The notes: generated from the sequence alone by a model not told the origin. A stretch of 45,387 nt of DNA from Nitrospirota bacterium (GCA_021814065.1 JAKAIZ010000003.1:1-45387); one strand, 5' to 3'. Positions 29,701-37,562 are shown, counted from the first letter of the stretch. Translations and numbers: made by a program.

Positions 29701-29749
29701 ACAGGTCATTGCCGCAAAAATTAAAGGCGATGACAGTCCCTCTGACTGA
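26726..29749 (+). CDS. Membrane-fused spermidine-synthase-like protein
   Basis: 1007 aa, GTG start (a second GTG six bases on is equally possible). The N-terminal half (about 1-475) holds roughly 12-14 membrane helices. A spermidine-synthase-type Rossmann domain follows (about 500-760) with VVGLGTG at 576-582, EIEPKV binding the ribose, and a catalytic-site-like ITADPIHPW. A C-terminal region of about 230 residues has no recognised domain. Such fusions are widespread in anaerobic bacteria. The aminopropyl or methyl donor and the acceptor are unknown. A weak extended -10 (TGTGATAAT at 26683-26691) lies upstream. Confidence 0.85.
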   Translation: MQVILTGLIYLMFFLSGAAALIYEVVWVRSLSLIFGGTHLAVTAVLSVFMGGLALGGFTIGKKVDTAKKPLRLYGFLEIGIAASAVAFILLMKLYPSAYIFLAQGRDGDRLYLSVIRILFACLALIVPTTLMGGTLPVLTRFVSNRASKTAAHLSFLYGLNTLGAVAGAAAAGFYLLRFYSVSITLHTAIAINFIIGIAAVFLQDPVSAMLDREGTGREVSDRERENFSQDMPAVAASRGNSFLERLVLIGIGVSGFCALGYEVLWTRVLTLTVGTSVYGFTIMLIAFLTGISLGSEMYGFFLRLLPPGKNTQNSRVFGFGLVQCIIGAAALLVTIHIRDLPVHAISLNAFYSSTGLNVFEARQWAGLTIAFSYMLVPAFFMGLAFPLAGSIAADYRKKVGQAVGNVLAYNTIGAILGSAVSGFVLIYLLGIERSLQLLVVLNIGLGLLVMFSMKNRRIAVGLIGGLTLACIAFLSLNREALKVWDEKYFAIFRNNQPDAFDTPEKRRDALENTDVLFYLEGVNSTVSVIKIKGGNQALLVNGKVVASTTLGDRQVQLALGHLPMLLHKDPRKVLVVGLGTGMTLGAVSVHPDLESLTLAEIEPKVLGAARTFGKYNHNVLDNPKLHIVFNDGRNFLLTTKNKYDVITADPIHPWTQGSGYLYTSEYFKLASEHLRPGGIMCQWLPIYEMSVDNLKSVLRTFSLHFKYTMAWLTHFDVELIGSNSPIAIDEAALEKRISFPAISKDLAPVRMASATDFLSYFVMGTDGVKAFSKGGMINTDDNLYLEFSSPASTGINVMGRNLDAIAGYRESILPYLVPASGASRQAQIKTWETNARAALIDDRAHALFLGGKYNMPEFQSLMSELENKYPEYAPARFLRKAYLRELRKNPFLFEKAFFGLLDAQGKKTSVEISAVIAGVSEERAAVVFVDNDAKVIYGQKYFSGEDFEGRMHLFARDVMTAIRTTYQNQSRIAHDAGRSFPEAGPTTLLFKQVIAAKIKGDDSPSD

Positions 29750-29893
29750 CCGCCTCCCCTACCGAAAAATTACCTCGGCGGACTTGGTAATAATCCCGAA
29801 GCGACCGGGGATTTCACCGAAAGGTCCGGATAGAGAATATCGCCGTGTTTCCTAACATCCCGTAGTTCCAGTAATTTTTTCTTTTCTCCGCCA

Positions 29894-29909
29894 TGGCATG
29901 GTGATTGCT
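29894..29909 (+). promoter_or_regulatory. Sigma-54-type promoter upstream of the cytochrome cluster
   Basis: TGGCATGGTGATTGCT: GG and GC 10 bp apart, matching TGGCAC-N5-TTGC at all but one position. The predicted start of transcription is around 29920, leaving about five bases before the ATG at 29925. It could drive the NHL gene and the riboswitch-cytochrome unit that follows. Confidence 0.6.
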
Positions 29910-29924
29910 CTCTAACGGAACGCC

Positions 29925-30878
29925 ATGAAAAGCACCCTGCAGAAAATCACGATGGCCTTGCCGGCGGCACTCCTTATGGTATCGGTGTCTGCGCCTGCTG
30001 CAAACGCCGAAATAAAGGCCTCATATCTCTACAGCCTTTCTGATTTTTACGGACTGGTCCCATACAGCTGGACAAGGGTGGTCATCGATAACTGGCATGC
30101 AGAGACATACGTCTTGTTCCAAAACAACGTCAAGGTATTCAACGGCAACGGCATGGAGGTCTATGAATTCGGCGATGACATCGACGTCGGCATTATCTAT
30201 GACGTCGCTATAGATGAAAAAACGAACATCTTCCTTCTTACGAACAATAAACAGAAATATTCTATTGTCCGCTGCAATTACCGGGGAGAGCCTAAAGAGA
30301 CGATTGAGATCAAAGGCCTTCCGGATGAACTGAAGGGCTTCATACCGTTCCGCATGGTATACCGCAAGGGGAACTTTTACCTGGCATCCCTAAGCCATAT
30401 GCAGATAGCGGTGGTCGACCGCAACGGCAATTGCCTTGCAAGCTATGACATCAAGCCGATGCTCGAGCTGAGCGAGGAAGAAAAGAAAAAAGGAAGCGAG
30501 ATGGACATGGTCGGCTTTAATGTAGACAACGACGGCAACATGCTCTTCACCATCCCTGCAATCTTCAAGGTCTTCAGGCTGACGCCTGACCGCAAGCTCT
30601 CTTCGTTCGGCCAGCCGGGCAGCATACCCGGCAAGTTCGGCATCGTCTCCGGAGTCGCCGAGGACAACCGCGGCAATTATCTGGTCGTGGACAAATTAAA
30701 GAGCGTGGTGATGGTCTTTGACAAGGATTACACATTTATTACGGAGTTCGGGCATAGGGGGGTGAACCCCGACAATTTTATCGTGCCTGATGAAGTCGCA
30801 ATAGACAAGGGTGACAAGATCTATGTGACACAGACCCGTAACAGGGGGGTGAGCGTTTTTCGTCTGGCGTATGAATAA
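29925..30878 (+). CDS. Secreted NHL/6-bladed beta-propeller protein
   Basis: 317 aa. A signal peptide ends at SAPAANA. The rest is a series of short beta repeats of the NHL/SMP-30 type (VAIDEKTNIFLL, VAEDNRGNYLVV, VAIDKGDKIYVT), enough for about six blades. It has no haem motif. It directly precedes the riboswitch-controlled cytochromes, and an NHL protein also precedes omcS in G. sulfurreducens as I remember it. It probably acts in the periplasm or outside as a scaffold or assembly factor. Confidence 0.85.
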   Translation: MKSTLQKITMALPAALLMVSVSAPAANAEIKASYLYSLSDFYGLVPYSWTRVVIDNWHAETYVLFQNNVKVFNGNGMEVYEFGDDIDVGIIYDVAIDEKTNIFLLTNNKQKYSIVRCNYRGEPKETIEIKGLPDELKGFIPFRMVYRKGNFYLASLSHMQIAVVDRNGNCLASYDIKPMLELSEEEKKKGSEMDMVGFNVDNDGNMLFTIPAIFKVFRLTPDRKLSSFGQPGSIPGKFGIVSGVAEDNRGNYLVVDKLKSVVMVFDKDYTFITEFGHRGVNPDNFIVPDEVAIDKGDKIYVTQTRNRGVSVFRLAYE

Positions 30879-30950
30879 TTCACGGCAGTTTTTTGCAGTA
30901 AAATGGCTGCCCAATGAAGGAGGTGGTAAGAACAGAATTTAACTAAAAGC

Positions 30951-31004
30951 ATTGGTTGGAAGAGGACGCCTTGCAGCAAACAGGCGTTCAGGTTATGAAC
31001 CAAT
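30951..31004 (+). other. Stem-loop preceding the riboswitch
   Basis: ATTGGTT (30951-30957) pairs with AACCAAT (30998-31004), and inside it ACGCCT (30966-30971) pairs with AGGCGT (30982-30987). The 3' arm runs into the anti-Shine-Dalgarno strand of the riboswitch, so it may compete with it. Confidence 0.4.
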
Positions 31005-31103
31005 CCTCCGAAAAGAGTAAACCCATCGCAAGGTGGCGACACAAAGCCGACGGGTCCCCAAGGGACGGCCGGGTTGCCGGAAGAAAAGACAACTTGGAGG
31101 ATT
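31004..31103 (+). promoter_or_regulatory. GEMM-I riboswitch, GEMM-Ib (cGAMP-type), with ribosome-site switch
   Basis: The aptamer (31004-31084) carries the GEMM-I core: AGAGTAAACC, a P2 hairpin CCATC-GCAA-GGTGG with a GNRA loop, ACAAAGCC, a P3 hairpin GTCCC-CAA-GGGAC, and GGGTTGCCG. Aligned to Vc2 RNA (AGGGCAAACC), the position of G20 is A, the change that defines cGAMP-responsive GEMM-Ib aptamers of Geobacter. P1 forms from 31004-31010 and 31078-31084 (6 of 7 pairs). The same 5' strand, AATCCTCCGA (31002-31011), is complementary over 10 bp to TTGGAGGATT (31094-31103), which contains the Shine-Dalgarno of the next gene. Ligand binding should free the ribosome site, so an ON switch is inferred. 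Confidence 0.85.
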
Positions 31104-31105
31104 TA

Positions 31106-32356
31106 ATGAAAGCAGTAAAAGTGACAATAATTCTCGTCGCTGCAGCGCTCCTTCTCTTTGGGCTCAGCGGTATAAGCTTTGCCTTCCATTCGGGCGGCGT
31201 TGCCGAGTGCATGGGCTGCCACAATATCCACGATGCAAAGAGCAGCTCGGCCCTTCTGGTCGGCACCGACATCAGCTCGACCTGTCTGAGCTGCCACAAC
31301 AGCGCCAGCCCGGGCGGCTACCACATTTCGACCGATGCTTCGGTCATGCCTACGGGGACCCCGCCTGTCAACATGACCCCCGGCGGCGACTTCGCCTGGC
31401 TGAAGAAGACCTACACCTACAGCCCGCGTCCCGGCACGACGACGACCGAGCCCGGCGACGAGCACGGCCACAACATCGTTGCAGTTGATTTTGGTTATGC
31501 GGCTGACGGAACCAACACCACCGCCCCCGGCGGCACCATGGACGCCACCCAGCTCGCCTGCAACAGCTGCCATGACAACCACGGCAAGCTAAGAAGGCTT
31601 TCCGACGGTACTTTCAATACCACCGGCGCCCCGATCATCGCATCGGGTTCTTACAATAATAGCCCGCTTCCTGCAGCAGGCCAGGCTGTAGGCGCATACA
31701 GGCTTCTCCGCGGAACCGGTTCAAGCGCCGGCTCAGGCGGACAAGTCTTTACCTCGATCTTCAACGCGGTTGTCCCCAGCACCTACAACAGGACTGAGGC
31801 TACCACTGCTACCCGCGTAGCATATGGCGCCGGCATATCCGACTGGTGCGGTACTTGCCATCCTGACATGCATTCCGCCACCAGCTCGAAGATGACCCAC
31901 CCGGTCAACCAGCAGCTCGGCACCACAGTGGCGGGCAACTACAATGCCTACATCGGTAGCGGTAACATGACCGGAACGCAGGCGACTTCTTATGATTCTA
32001 TCGTTCCGTTCCAGACCGACAACACAACCGATTTTGCTACGCTGGCGGCCCTTGCGGTCAATGACGGCACCGTTACGACTGGTCCCGCCACTTCCGACAG
32101 GGTGATGTGCCTTAGCTGCCACAGGGCGCATGCAACCGGTTTTGCACATATGACAAGATGGAACAACGAAGGCGAGTTCATCGCAGCCGACGGCGTATGG
32201 CCGGGCACCGACTCCCCGAGCTCGATCGCGAGCGCGGCGAAGTATGCGATGGGCCGTACGGTTGCCGAGATGACGAGGGCTTACAACGACAAGCCTGAGA
32301 CCAACTATGCGACCTATCAGAGGTCTCTATGCAACAAGTGCCACGCAAAAGACTAA
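31106..32356 (+). CDS. OmcS-like hexahaem c-type cytochrome (copy 1)
   Basis: 416 aa. I start at the ATG at 31106, with SD GGAGG five bases upstream and a signal peptide ending SGISFA; the track's extra 50 codons run through the riboswitch. Six CxxCH motifs: CMGCH, CLSCH, CNSCH, CGTCH, CLSCH, CNKCH. The protein follows G. sulfurreducens OmcS closely as I remember it: mature start FHSGGVAEC, MTPGGDF, GHNIVA, TYNRTEATT, TRVAYG and the end LCNKCHAKD. OmcS polymerises into extracellular haem nanowires. Length and haem number agree with OmcS. Expression is probably set by the preceding riboswitch, and a strong terminator follows. Confidence 0.92.
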   Translation: MKAVKVTIILVAAALLLFGLSGISFAFHSGGVAECMGCHNIHDAKSSSALLVGTDISSTCLSCHNSASPGGYHISTDASVMPTGTPPVNMTPGGDFAWLKKTYTYSPRPGTTTTEPGDEHGHNIVAVDFGYAADGTNTTAPGGTMDATQLACNSCHDNHGKLRRLSDGTFNTTGAPIIASGSYNNSPLPAAGQAVGAYRLLRGTGSSAGSGGQVFTSIFNAVVPSTYNRTEATTATRVAYGAGISDWCGTCHPDMHSATSSKMTHPVNQQLGTTVAGNYNAYIGSGNMTGTQATSYDSIVPFQTDNTTDFATLAALAVNDGTVTTGPATSDRVMCLSCHRAHATGFAHMTRWNNEGEFIAADGVWPGTDSPSSIASAAKYAMGRTVAEMTRAYNDKPETNYATYQRSLCNKCHAKD

Positions 32357-32388
32357 TTGCGTAGCTTGAGTAAGCAGTATTTTTTTTC

Positions 32389-32425
32389 GCAAAAGGGCCG
32401 GTTGCCGGCCCTTTTGCCTTTTTTT
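32389..32425 (+). terminator. Strong rho-independent terminator between the two cytochromes
   Basis: A 13-bp perfect stem (32389-32401 with 32405-32417), loop TTG, then seven T (32419-32425). It should stop most transcripts of the first cytochrome. Confidence 0.9.
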
Positions 32426-32437
32426 GCAGCGCGCTGC
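32426..32437. repeat. 12-bp perfect palindrome
   Basis: GCAGCGCGCTGC directly after the terminator and about 44 bp before the second cytochrome start. It could be an operator or a small hairpin. No promoter was recognised around it. Confidence 0.4.
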
Positions 32438-32480
32438 AGCAATAAAGGAGAGAGAATAATAATTCGGGGGGAGTTCTTAA

Positions 32481-33755
32481 ATGCCAAGGCCAGGTATTAC
32501 GAGAATAAAAACAGTGCTTTTCACAGTAGCGATAGCAAAAATATTTATGTTATTGAGCAGTGGGGAGAGCTTCGCCTTTCATTCGGGCGGTGTTGCCGAG
32601 TGCATGGGCTGTCACAACATCCATGATGCCAAAAGCGCAAGCGCGCTTCTGGCAGGGACCGATATCAGTTCCACCTGTCTCGACTGTCATGGCGAATCAG
32701 GGGCCGGCGGCTACCACATAGCGACCCCGGACGCCGATATGCCGGCCGGGACTCCGCCCGGCAATATGACCCCGGGAGGCGACTTCGGCTGGCTGAAGAA
32801 GGCGTATACCTACAGCCCCCGCACGGGCACTACAACTGTCGAGCCGGGCGAGAGGCACGGTCACAACATCGTTGCGGTGGATTTCGGGTACACTGCCGAT
32901 TCAACCAACACAACGGCCCCGGGTGGAGACATGGATGCCACGAAGCTTGCCTGCAACAGCTGCCACGACAACCACGGCAAGTTAAGAAGGATGGGCTCCG
33001 ATGCGGCGCCAACTTTTGGTGTAACAGGCGCCCCGATCATCGCCTCGGGTTCTTACGGCAACAGTCCTGCTCCTGCAGCAGGCCAGGCTGTCGGGGCCTA
33101 TCGGCTGCTTCGCGGACCTGGTTCTACCGCCGGCTCAGGAGGCAAGACATTCACTGCAGTATTCAATGCCGCAGTGCCGGCGACCTACAACAGGTCGGAG
33201 GCAACCACGCCGACTCGCGTTGCCTACGGATACGGGATATCGGAATGGTGCGCAACTTGCCATCCCGACATGCATACCGCCACGAGCTCGAAGATGACCC
33301 ACCCTGTCAATCAGGGATTGAGCTCTGCCGAAGTGGACAACTACAGCAAATATAAAGGCAGCGGCATCATGACCGGATCTGCGGCAACGTCATACGACTC
33401 TCTTGTCCCGTTCCAGACGGACAACACGAGAAATTATACGACCCTCAAGTCGTTAGCGGTGAATGACGGCAGTAAGGCTACCGGGCCGGCTACAAGCGAC
33501 AGGGTCATGTGCCTCAGCTGCCACAGGGCCCATGCCACCGGCTGGCCGCATATGACGAGATGGAACAATGATGGCGAGCTGATCGCGGTAGACGGCGTTT
33601 GGCCGGGGACCGATTCCCCGAGCTCAATCGCCAGTCAGGCGAAGTATGCACAGGGCCGTACAGTGACCGAAACGACAGTGGCATACAACGGCGCAACGAT
33701 GCACTATGCCTCATATCAGAGGTCTCTCTGCAACAAGTGCCACGCAAAAGACTGA
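32481..33755 (+). CDS. OmcS-like hexahaem c-type cytochrome (copy 2)
   Basis: 424 aa, ATG with a GGGGGAG ribosome site nine bases upstream. Signal peptide ends near GESFA, then FHSGGVAECMGCH. Six CxxCH motifs: CMGCH, CLDCH, CNSCH, CATCH, CLSCH, CNKCH. It is a close paralogue of the preceding gene in the same order, ending in the same LCNKCHAKD. The signal-peptide region differs strongly while the mature parts are similar. It parallels the omcS-omcT tandem of Geobacter. No riboswitch precedes this copy, so the two may be expressed differently. Confidence 0.92.
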   Translation: MPRPGITRIKTVLFTVAIAKIFMLLSSGESFAFHSGGVAECMGCHNIHDAKSASALLAGTDISSTCLDCHGESGAGGYHIATPDADMPAGTPPGNMTPGGDFGWLKKAYTYSPRTGTTTVEPGERHGHNIVAVDFGYTADSTNTTAPGGDMDATKLACNSCHDNHGKLRRMGSDAAPTFGVTGAPIIASGSYGNSPAPAAGQAVGAYRLLRGPGSTAGSGGKTFTAVFNAAVPATYNRSEATTPTRVAYGYGISEWCATCHPDMHTATSSKMTHPVNQGLSSAEVDNYSKYKGSGIMTGSAATSYDSLVPFQTDNTRNYTTLKSLAVNDGSKATGPATSDRVMCLSCHRAHATGWPHMTRWNNDGELIAVDGVWPGTDSPSSIASQAKYAQGRTVTETTVAYNGATMHYASYQRSLCNKCHAKD

Positions 33756-33780
33756 TTGTGCAGATAAAGCCGTTATTCTA

Positions 33781-33808
33781 AAAAAGGGCCGGCTTACGGC
33801 CCTTTTTT
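33781..33808 (+). terminator. Rho-independent terminator after the second cytochrome
   Basis: Stem GGGCCG (33786-33791) with CGGCCC (33797-33802), flanked by A5 and T6, loop GCTTA. The A/T flanks could let it work on both strands. Confidence 0.85.
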
Positions 33809-33948
33809 AGTTGAATTTGGAATATTCTTGTTCTAAGATTTTATTAGTGTTTCGTTAGTTATTATGCGAAATGAGGCATTATCGTGCGGAAACCGCTTTT
33901 TTTGCGCGGCAGCGGATTGCTGTGTGGCATGAACAAAAGGGAGTCATC

Positions 33949-35388
33949 GTGAAGATCTGTATGATATTTTATATTAATAAGTGTAGGCCCCTTTTCCTCA
34001 TTTCGGTTCTTCTGTCGATCTCGTTTCTTCTGTCCTGCCAGGCAAAACCGTTTTCGATCAAACCCGCCCTCGAGGAAAACGGCGAGGTTTTTCTCTACCT
34101 TCAGCCCCTGTCTCAGGAGGCGGAGCGGCTCAAATTCAGCCTGAAGGCTGTATACGCCCAAAAGGATGACGGGAAAGAGATCCCCCTGGACCTCTCTTTT
34201 ACGGGGATCGCCTTCGGCAAAGACGTAAGACAGAGATGCCTAGCCACCGGGGAGCTTCCTCCCGGCAATTACCGGGGGCTATCTTTTAAGGTGAAGGATG
34301 CCACGCTTACTACGGAGGAAGGCGCGGCCGGACTTAGCGTACCCGAAAAACCTACCCCCGTCGAATTTCCGTTCACAATACGGAGGCAGAAGGCGTCTCT
34401 TCTTGCGATGACGTTGAAATACAGGGAATCGGTAATCGAGGGGTTCCGCTTCAGCCCTTCGTTCTCTGTCTCGGTCCCGGCCAGGCCCCCCACCGGGCTG
34501 TCGGGCTATGTGTCGAACAACGACGCCCACGACGTCGCGGTCATCGACAAAGGCGCAGGCGAGGTGACAGGGATGATAGCAACGGGGACCGGTCCCCACG
34601 GCATGGTCATAGACCAGATGCGCGGGAAGGTCTATGTGGCGCTCACCGGAGACGATGCGATCGACGTGATCGATTCAGGCGCCGGCGACGTGGTCGGCAG
34701 GATTCAACTTAGAAGAGGGGACAACCCGGAAGAGCTTGCGCTTGTCCCGGGCAACAGGACGCTGCTTTCCACGAATGCCGGCTCGGACACTGTGAGCTTT
34801 ATCGATGCCGGCTCCCTGCTCGAGACGGAGCGCGTTTCGGTCGGGCAGAACCCTGTCTCCCTTCTCATCGATAGCACCGGCAGCCGCGCCTATGTCTTCA
34901 ATACCCTCTCGAACACCATTTCTGTAATAGACATCACGGGGAAGACGGTCATCGCGACGCTCTCGACTGAACCCGAACCATTACGTGGACAGTTCAACCG
35001 CAGGGGAGACAGGCTGTACGTGATCCATGGGAGGTCGCCCTATCTCACTATTATAGACGTCCCATCCCTTTCGGTGGTGAGGAGGGAGTTCCTGGGCATG
35101 GGGGCAAGCTCCATCAAGGTGGACAGCAGGACCGACATGCTCTATATCGGCAAGAAGTTCGAAGACGGCGTCTCGGTATACGACCCGCTTTCTTTTCAGC
35201 CTGTCGATTATATTCAGACCGGCGCAGCGGTCGGATACATGACTATAGACGGCGATGAAAACAATCTCTATCTCGTGATGCCCGAGAAAAAAAGCCTCAG
35301 GGCGGTGAACCTTGTCAGCAGAAAGACGGTCTTTGAGATTGATTTCTGCGAATCCCCTTATTGGATTACCGTCATGGGAGAGAGGTAG
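33949..35388 (+). CDS. YVTN-type beta-propeller lipoprotein
   Basis: 479 aa from a GTG at 33949 with SD AAAGGGAG, preferred to the track's 33871. Lipobox LLSC with Cys30. An N-terminal beta domain (about 35-190, LPPGNYRGLSFKVKDATL, similar in style to DUF4382) is followed by a seven-bladed YncE/YVTN propeller (about 200-479) with repeats such as GHDVAVIDKGAGEV-like and YVFNTLSNTISVIDIT. Probably attached to the outer membrane. Its place between the nanowire cytochromes and the outer-membrane barrel suggests a role in their export or docking. Confidence 0.85.
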   Translation: MKICMIFYINKCRPLFLISVLLSISFLLSCQAKPFSIKPALEENGEVFLYLQPLSQEAERLKFSLKAVYAQKDDGKEIPLDLSFTGIAFGKDVRQRCLATGELPPGNYRGLSFKVKDATLTTEEGAAGLSVPEKPTPVEFPFTIRRQKASLLAMTLKYRESVIEGFRFSPSFSVSVPARPPTGLSGYVSNNDAHDVAVIDKGAGEVTGMIATGTGPHGMVIDQMRGKVYVALTGDDAIDVIDSGAGDVVGRIQLRRGDNPEELALVPGNRTLLSTNAGSDTVSFIDAGSLLETERVSVGQNPVSLLIDSTGSRAYVFNTLSNTISVIDITGKTVIATLSTEPEPLRGQFNRRGDRLYVIHGRSPYLTIIDVPSLSVVRREFLGMGASSIKVDSRTDMLYIGKKFEDGVSVYDPLSFQPVDYIQTGAAVGYMTIDGDENNLYLVMPEKKSLRAVNLVSRKTVFEIDFCESPYWITVMGER

Positions 35389-37562
35389 ACAGCCTGAAAT
35401 ATCTATTCCCATTGGTAGTGTTGGTCTTCGGCGGGATGCTGCTGCCTGCCGATGCCCTTGCCGACGGCATCATTGGTTATCTGGACCTGAGCTACTCTAA
35501 CTCCCATACTGAAACGACAGACGCGAGCGGCGCCTCCACCGACACGAAGCTGAACTCGTTCAATCAGCAGCTTAACCTTACCCTGACAAAAACAATCTAC
35601 CCTAACCTGAGGCTGCTGGCAAACGGCATATTCGAAAACGACAAGATCAATTCAGAGACAAACGGCGTTGAAACCGACTCAACTACAAGGATCCTCAGGC
35701 CCTTCGTAGACCTTACCCTAAGGACGCCGCTTTATACTGCAGGGGTGAACTACACACGGAGAGAGACGAAGAATTCGGTTGCGGACCTGCCCTCCACTAC
35801 CGACGTGAACGAGGCTTACAGCGCCATCCTCGGCTGGAGGCCGGATGGTTTTCCTTCCTTCGACATGCGTTATGTGCATACGAACACCTTTGACAAGGAG
35901 CATCTCGTCCGTGACAACGCGGACGACTTCTTCTCCCTTCAGTCCCAGTACGACCCGGTGAGGGGTGTGGGGCTCAGGTATAGGGGGACCTACGACGACA
36001 GCAAGGAAAAACTTCAGGAGCTCGAGACAAAGAACCTGACGAATGACGCAAGGATAACCTATGACGGGAAGTTTCTGCGCGACCGGGCGACCGTCAGTGC
36101 GAGCTATGAGATTACGACGAGGTCCACCGAGATCATCACGAGCGGCCAGGGGGAGGTGGATTTTCAGATATTCCCCTTTTCCGGGCTCTCGTCGATCGAC
36201 GATACGCCACTACAAGGTGTGCTCGACCCTAACCCGGCCCTGATCGACGGCAACCTGACTGCCGCTGCCGGCATCAACATAGGTCTTCCCCAGGTGGGAG
36301 GGGACACGAAACCGAGAAACATAGGGCTTGATTTCGTCGCAAATACAGAGGTGAACGAGCTGTTCCTGTATGTGGACAGAGAGCTTCCTGCAGAGGTGGC
36401 CGCCTCTTTTTCGTGGGACGTCTATATCAGCCCGGACAATCTGAACTGGACCCTCTGGAGCCCCCTCGTAAAGGCGCAATACGATGCCTTCCGGAACAGG
36501 TTCGAGATAGGCTTTCAGAACGTGCAGACGAGGTATATCAAGGTGGTGGTCAATCCCCTTTCCCCAGCGGTGTTGGGGGCGACGCAATTTCCTAACATCC
36601 TTGTGACCGAAATGGAGGCATACATCAGGAGAGCGGCTGAAGGTGTGAAGGGGAAGATAAAAAGCACCACGCACAACGTCGGTCTGGATGGCAGGTACAG
36701 GCTTTTGGACGATCCCCTCCTCTATTACGAGGTCTCCTATTTTCTGATCCAGCAGACGGGGGTCATTTCTTCGAAGATTTCGACCTTGTCAAACGGCTTC
36801 TCGGTGAGCAAGAGGCTCAGCAGGGTTTTTTCCGGGAATGCGAGAATAGCGAGGGAGGACAGCGTCGACCGGCTCGGCAATACCCACGCGTACGTATACA
36901 GCGCGGCGCTCAATGCGACCCCGCTTAAGACGCTTAGCCACAGCCTCACCTTTAGCGGCCGAAACGAGACCAACCCCCAGGGGAAGCTCGACCGGAACAG
37001 CATTTTTCTCTATAACTCGGCCGACTTATATACCGGCATCAGCCTCTATGCAAGCGGAGGGCTCGGCTTCTCAACACTCGAGACCGGCAGAAAACAGGAC
37101 AGTACCATCTTAAACGGAGGTACAAATATCGTACCGAACCGCTACCTCTCTCTGAACCTGAACTATGCCTCTACTGTCACGGACGAGACCGGCGGAGGTC
37201 TTCCGGAGGCCTCATTCACCACGAGGAGGACGGACGTTGGGGTGACGTGCAGACCTTTCCCGCTATTGTATCTCGTTGCCTCCTGGGGCTGGGTGACGGA
37301 CATGGACAGAAAGATGACACTCCAGAATTATGGGGTGAACTGGACGCCGTTCGTCGACGGACAACTCCAGTTCAGCTTTGCGTATAATGAGAACCTGCAG
37401 TCGGACATTAACGGAAAGGTGAAGAATCTTCTCGCGGCCGTGCGCTGGAACATCACACAGCGGTCCTACCTTGACGTCGCCTACCAGGTGATCGATACTT
37501 CCTCCGTAACGGAGACCGCCAAGGCCAATATTTTTAGTACTACTTTGAGGATATATTATTGA
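35361..37562 (+). CDS. Outer-membrane beta-barrel with discoidin-like insert
   Basis: Up to 733 aa. The start is uncertain: TTG 35361 (given), CTG 35394 with a GGAGAGAGG site, or TTG 35412. A signal peptide ends at ADALAD. Alternating polar/apolar strands run through the protein, and it ends in TTLRIYY, the aromatic C-terminus expected for BAM insertion. Residues about 325-425 look like an F5/8-type C (discoidin) domain: WDVYISPDNLNWTLWS and TRYIKVVVNPLSP. It could be the outer-membrane pore of an electron conduit or the export channel for the OmcS-like proteins. It overlaps the preceding lipoprotein gene. Confidence 0.78.
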   Translation: MDYRHGREVDSLKYLFPLVVLVFGGMLLPADALADGIIGYLDLSYSNSHTETTDASGASTDTKLNSFNQQLNLTLTKTIYPNLRLLANGIFENDKINSETNGVETDSTTRILRPFVDLTLRTPLYTAGVNYTRRETKNSVADLPSTTDVNEAYSAILGWRPDGFPSFDMRYVHTNTFDKEHLVRDNADDFFSLQSQYDPVRGVGLRYRGTYDDSKEKLQELETKNLTNDARITYDGKFLRDRATVSASYEITTRSTEIITSGQGEVDFQIFPFSGLSSIDDTPLQGVLDPNPALIDGNLTAAAGINIGLPQVGGDTKPRNIGLDFVANTEVNELFLYVDRELPAEVAASFSWDVYISPDNLNWTLWSPLVKAQYDAFRNRFEIGFQNVQTRYIKVVVNPLSPAVLGATQFPNILVTEMEAYIRRAAEGVKGKIKSTTHNVGLDGRYRLLDDPLLYYEVSYFLIQQTGVISSKISTLSNGFSVSKRLSRVFSGNARIAREDSVDRLGNTHAYVYSAALNATPLKTLSHSLTFSGRNETNPQGKLDRNSIFLYNSADLYTGISLYASGGLGFSTLETGRKQDSTILNGGTNIVPNRYLSLNLNYASTVTDETGGGLPEASFTTRRTDVGVTCRPFPLLYLVASWGWVTDMDRKMTLQNYGVNWTPFVDGQLQFSFAYNENLQSDINGKVKNLLAAVRWNITQRSYLDVAYQVIDTSSVTETAKANIFSTTLRIYY

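Noticed and set aside
30882-30895. Sigma-54-like CGGCAGTTTTTTGC upstream of the riboswitch
   Set aside because: GG and GC are 9 bp apart instead of 10.
30956-31105. 50-codon N-terminal extension of the first OmcS-like ORF
   Set aside because: It runs through the riboswitch, has no signal peptide of its own, and the ATG at 31106 has an ideal ribosome site and signal peptide.
32357-33948. A second GEMM aptamer near the second cytochrome or the propeller lipoprotein
   Set aside because: No AAACC, CAAAGCC or GGGTTxCCG core found in either intergenic region.
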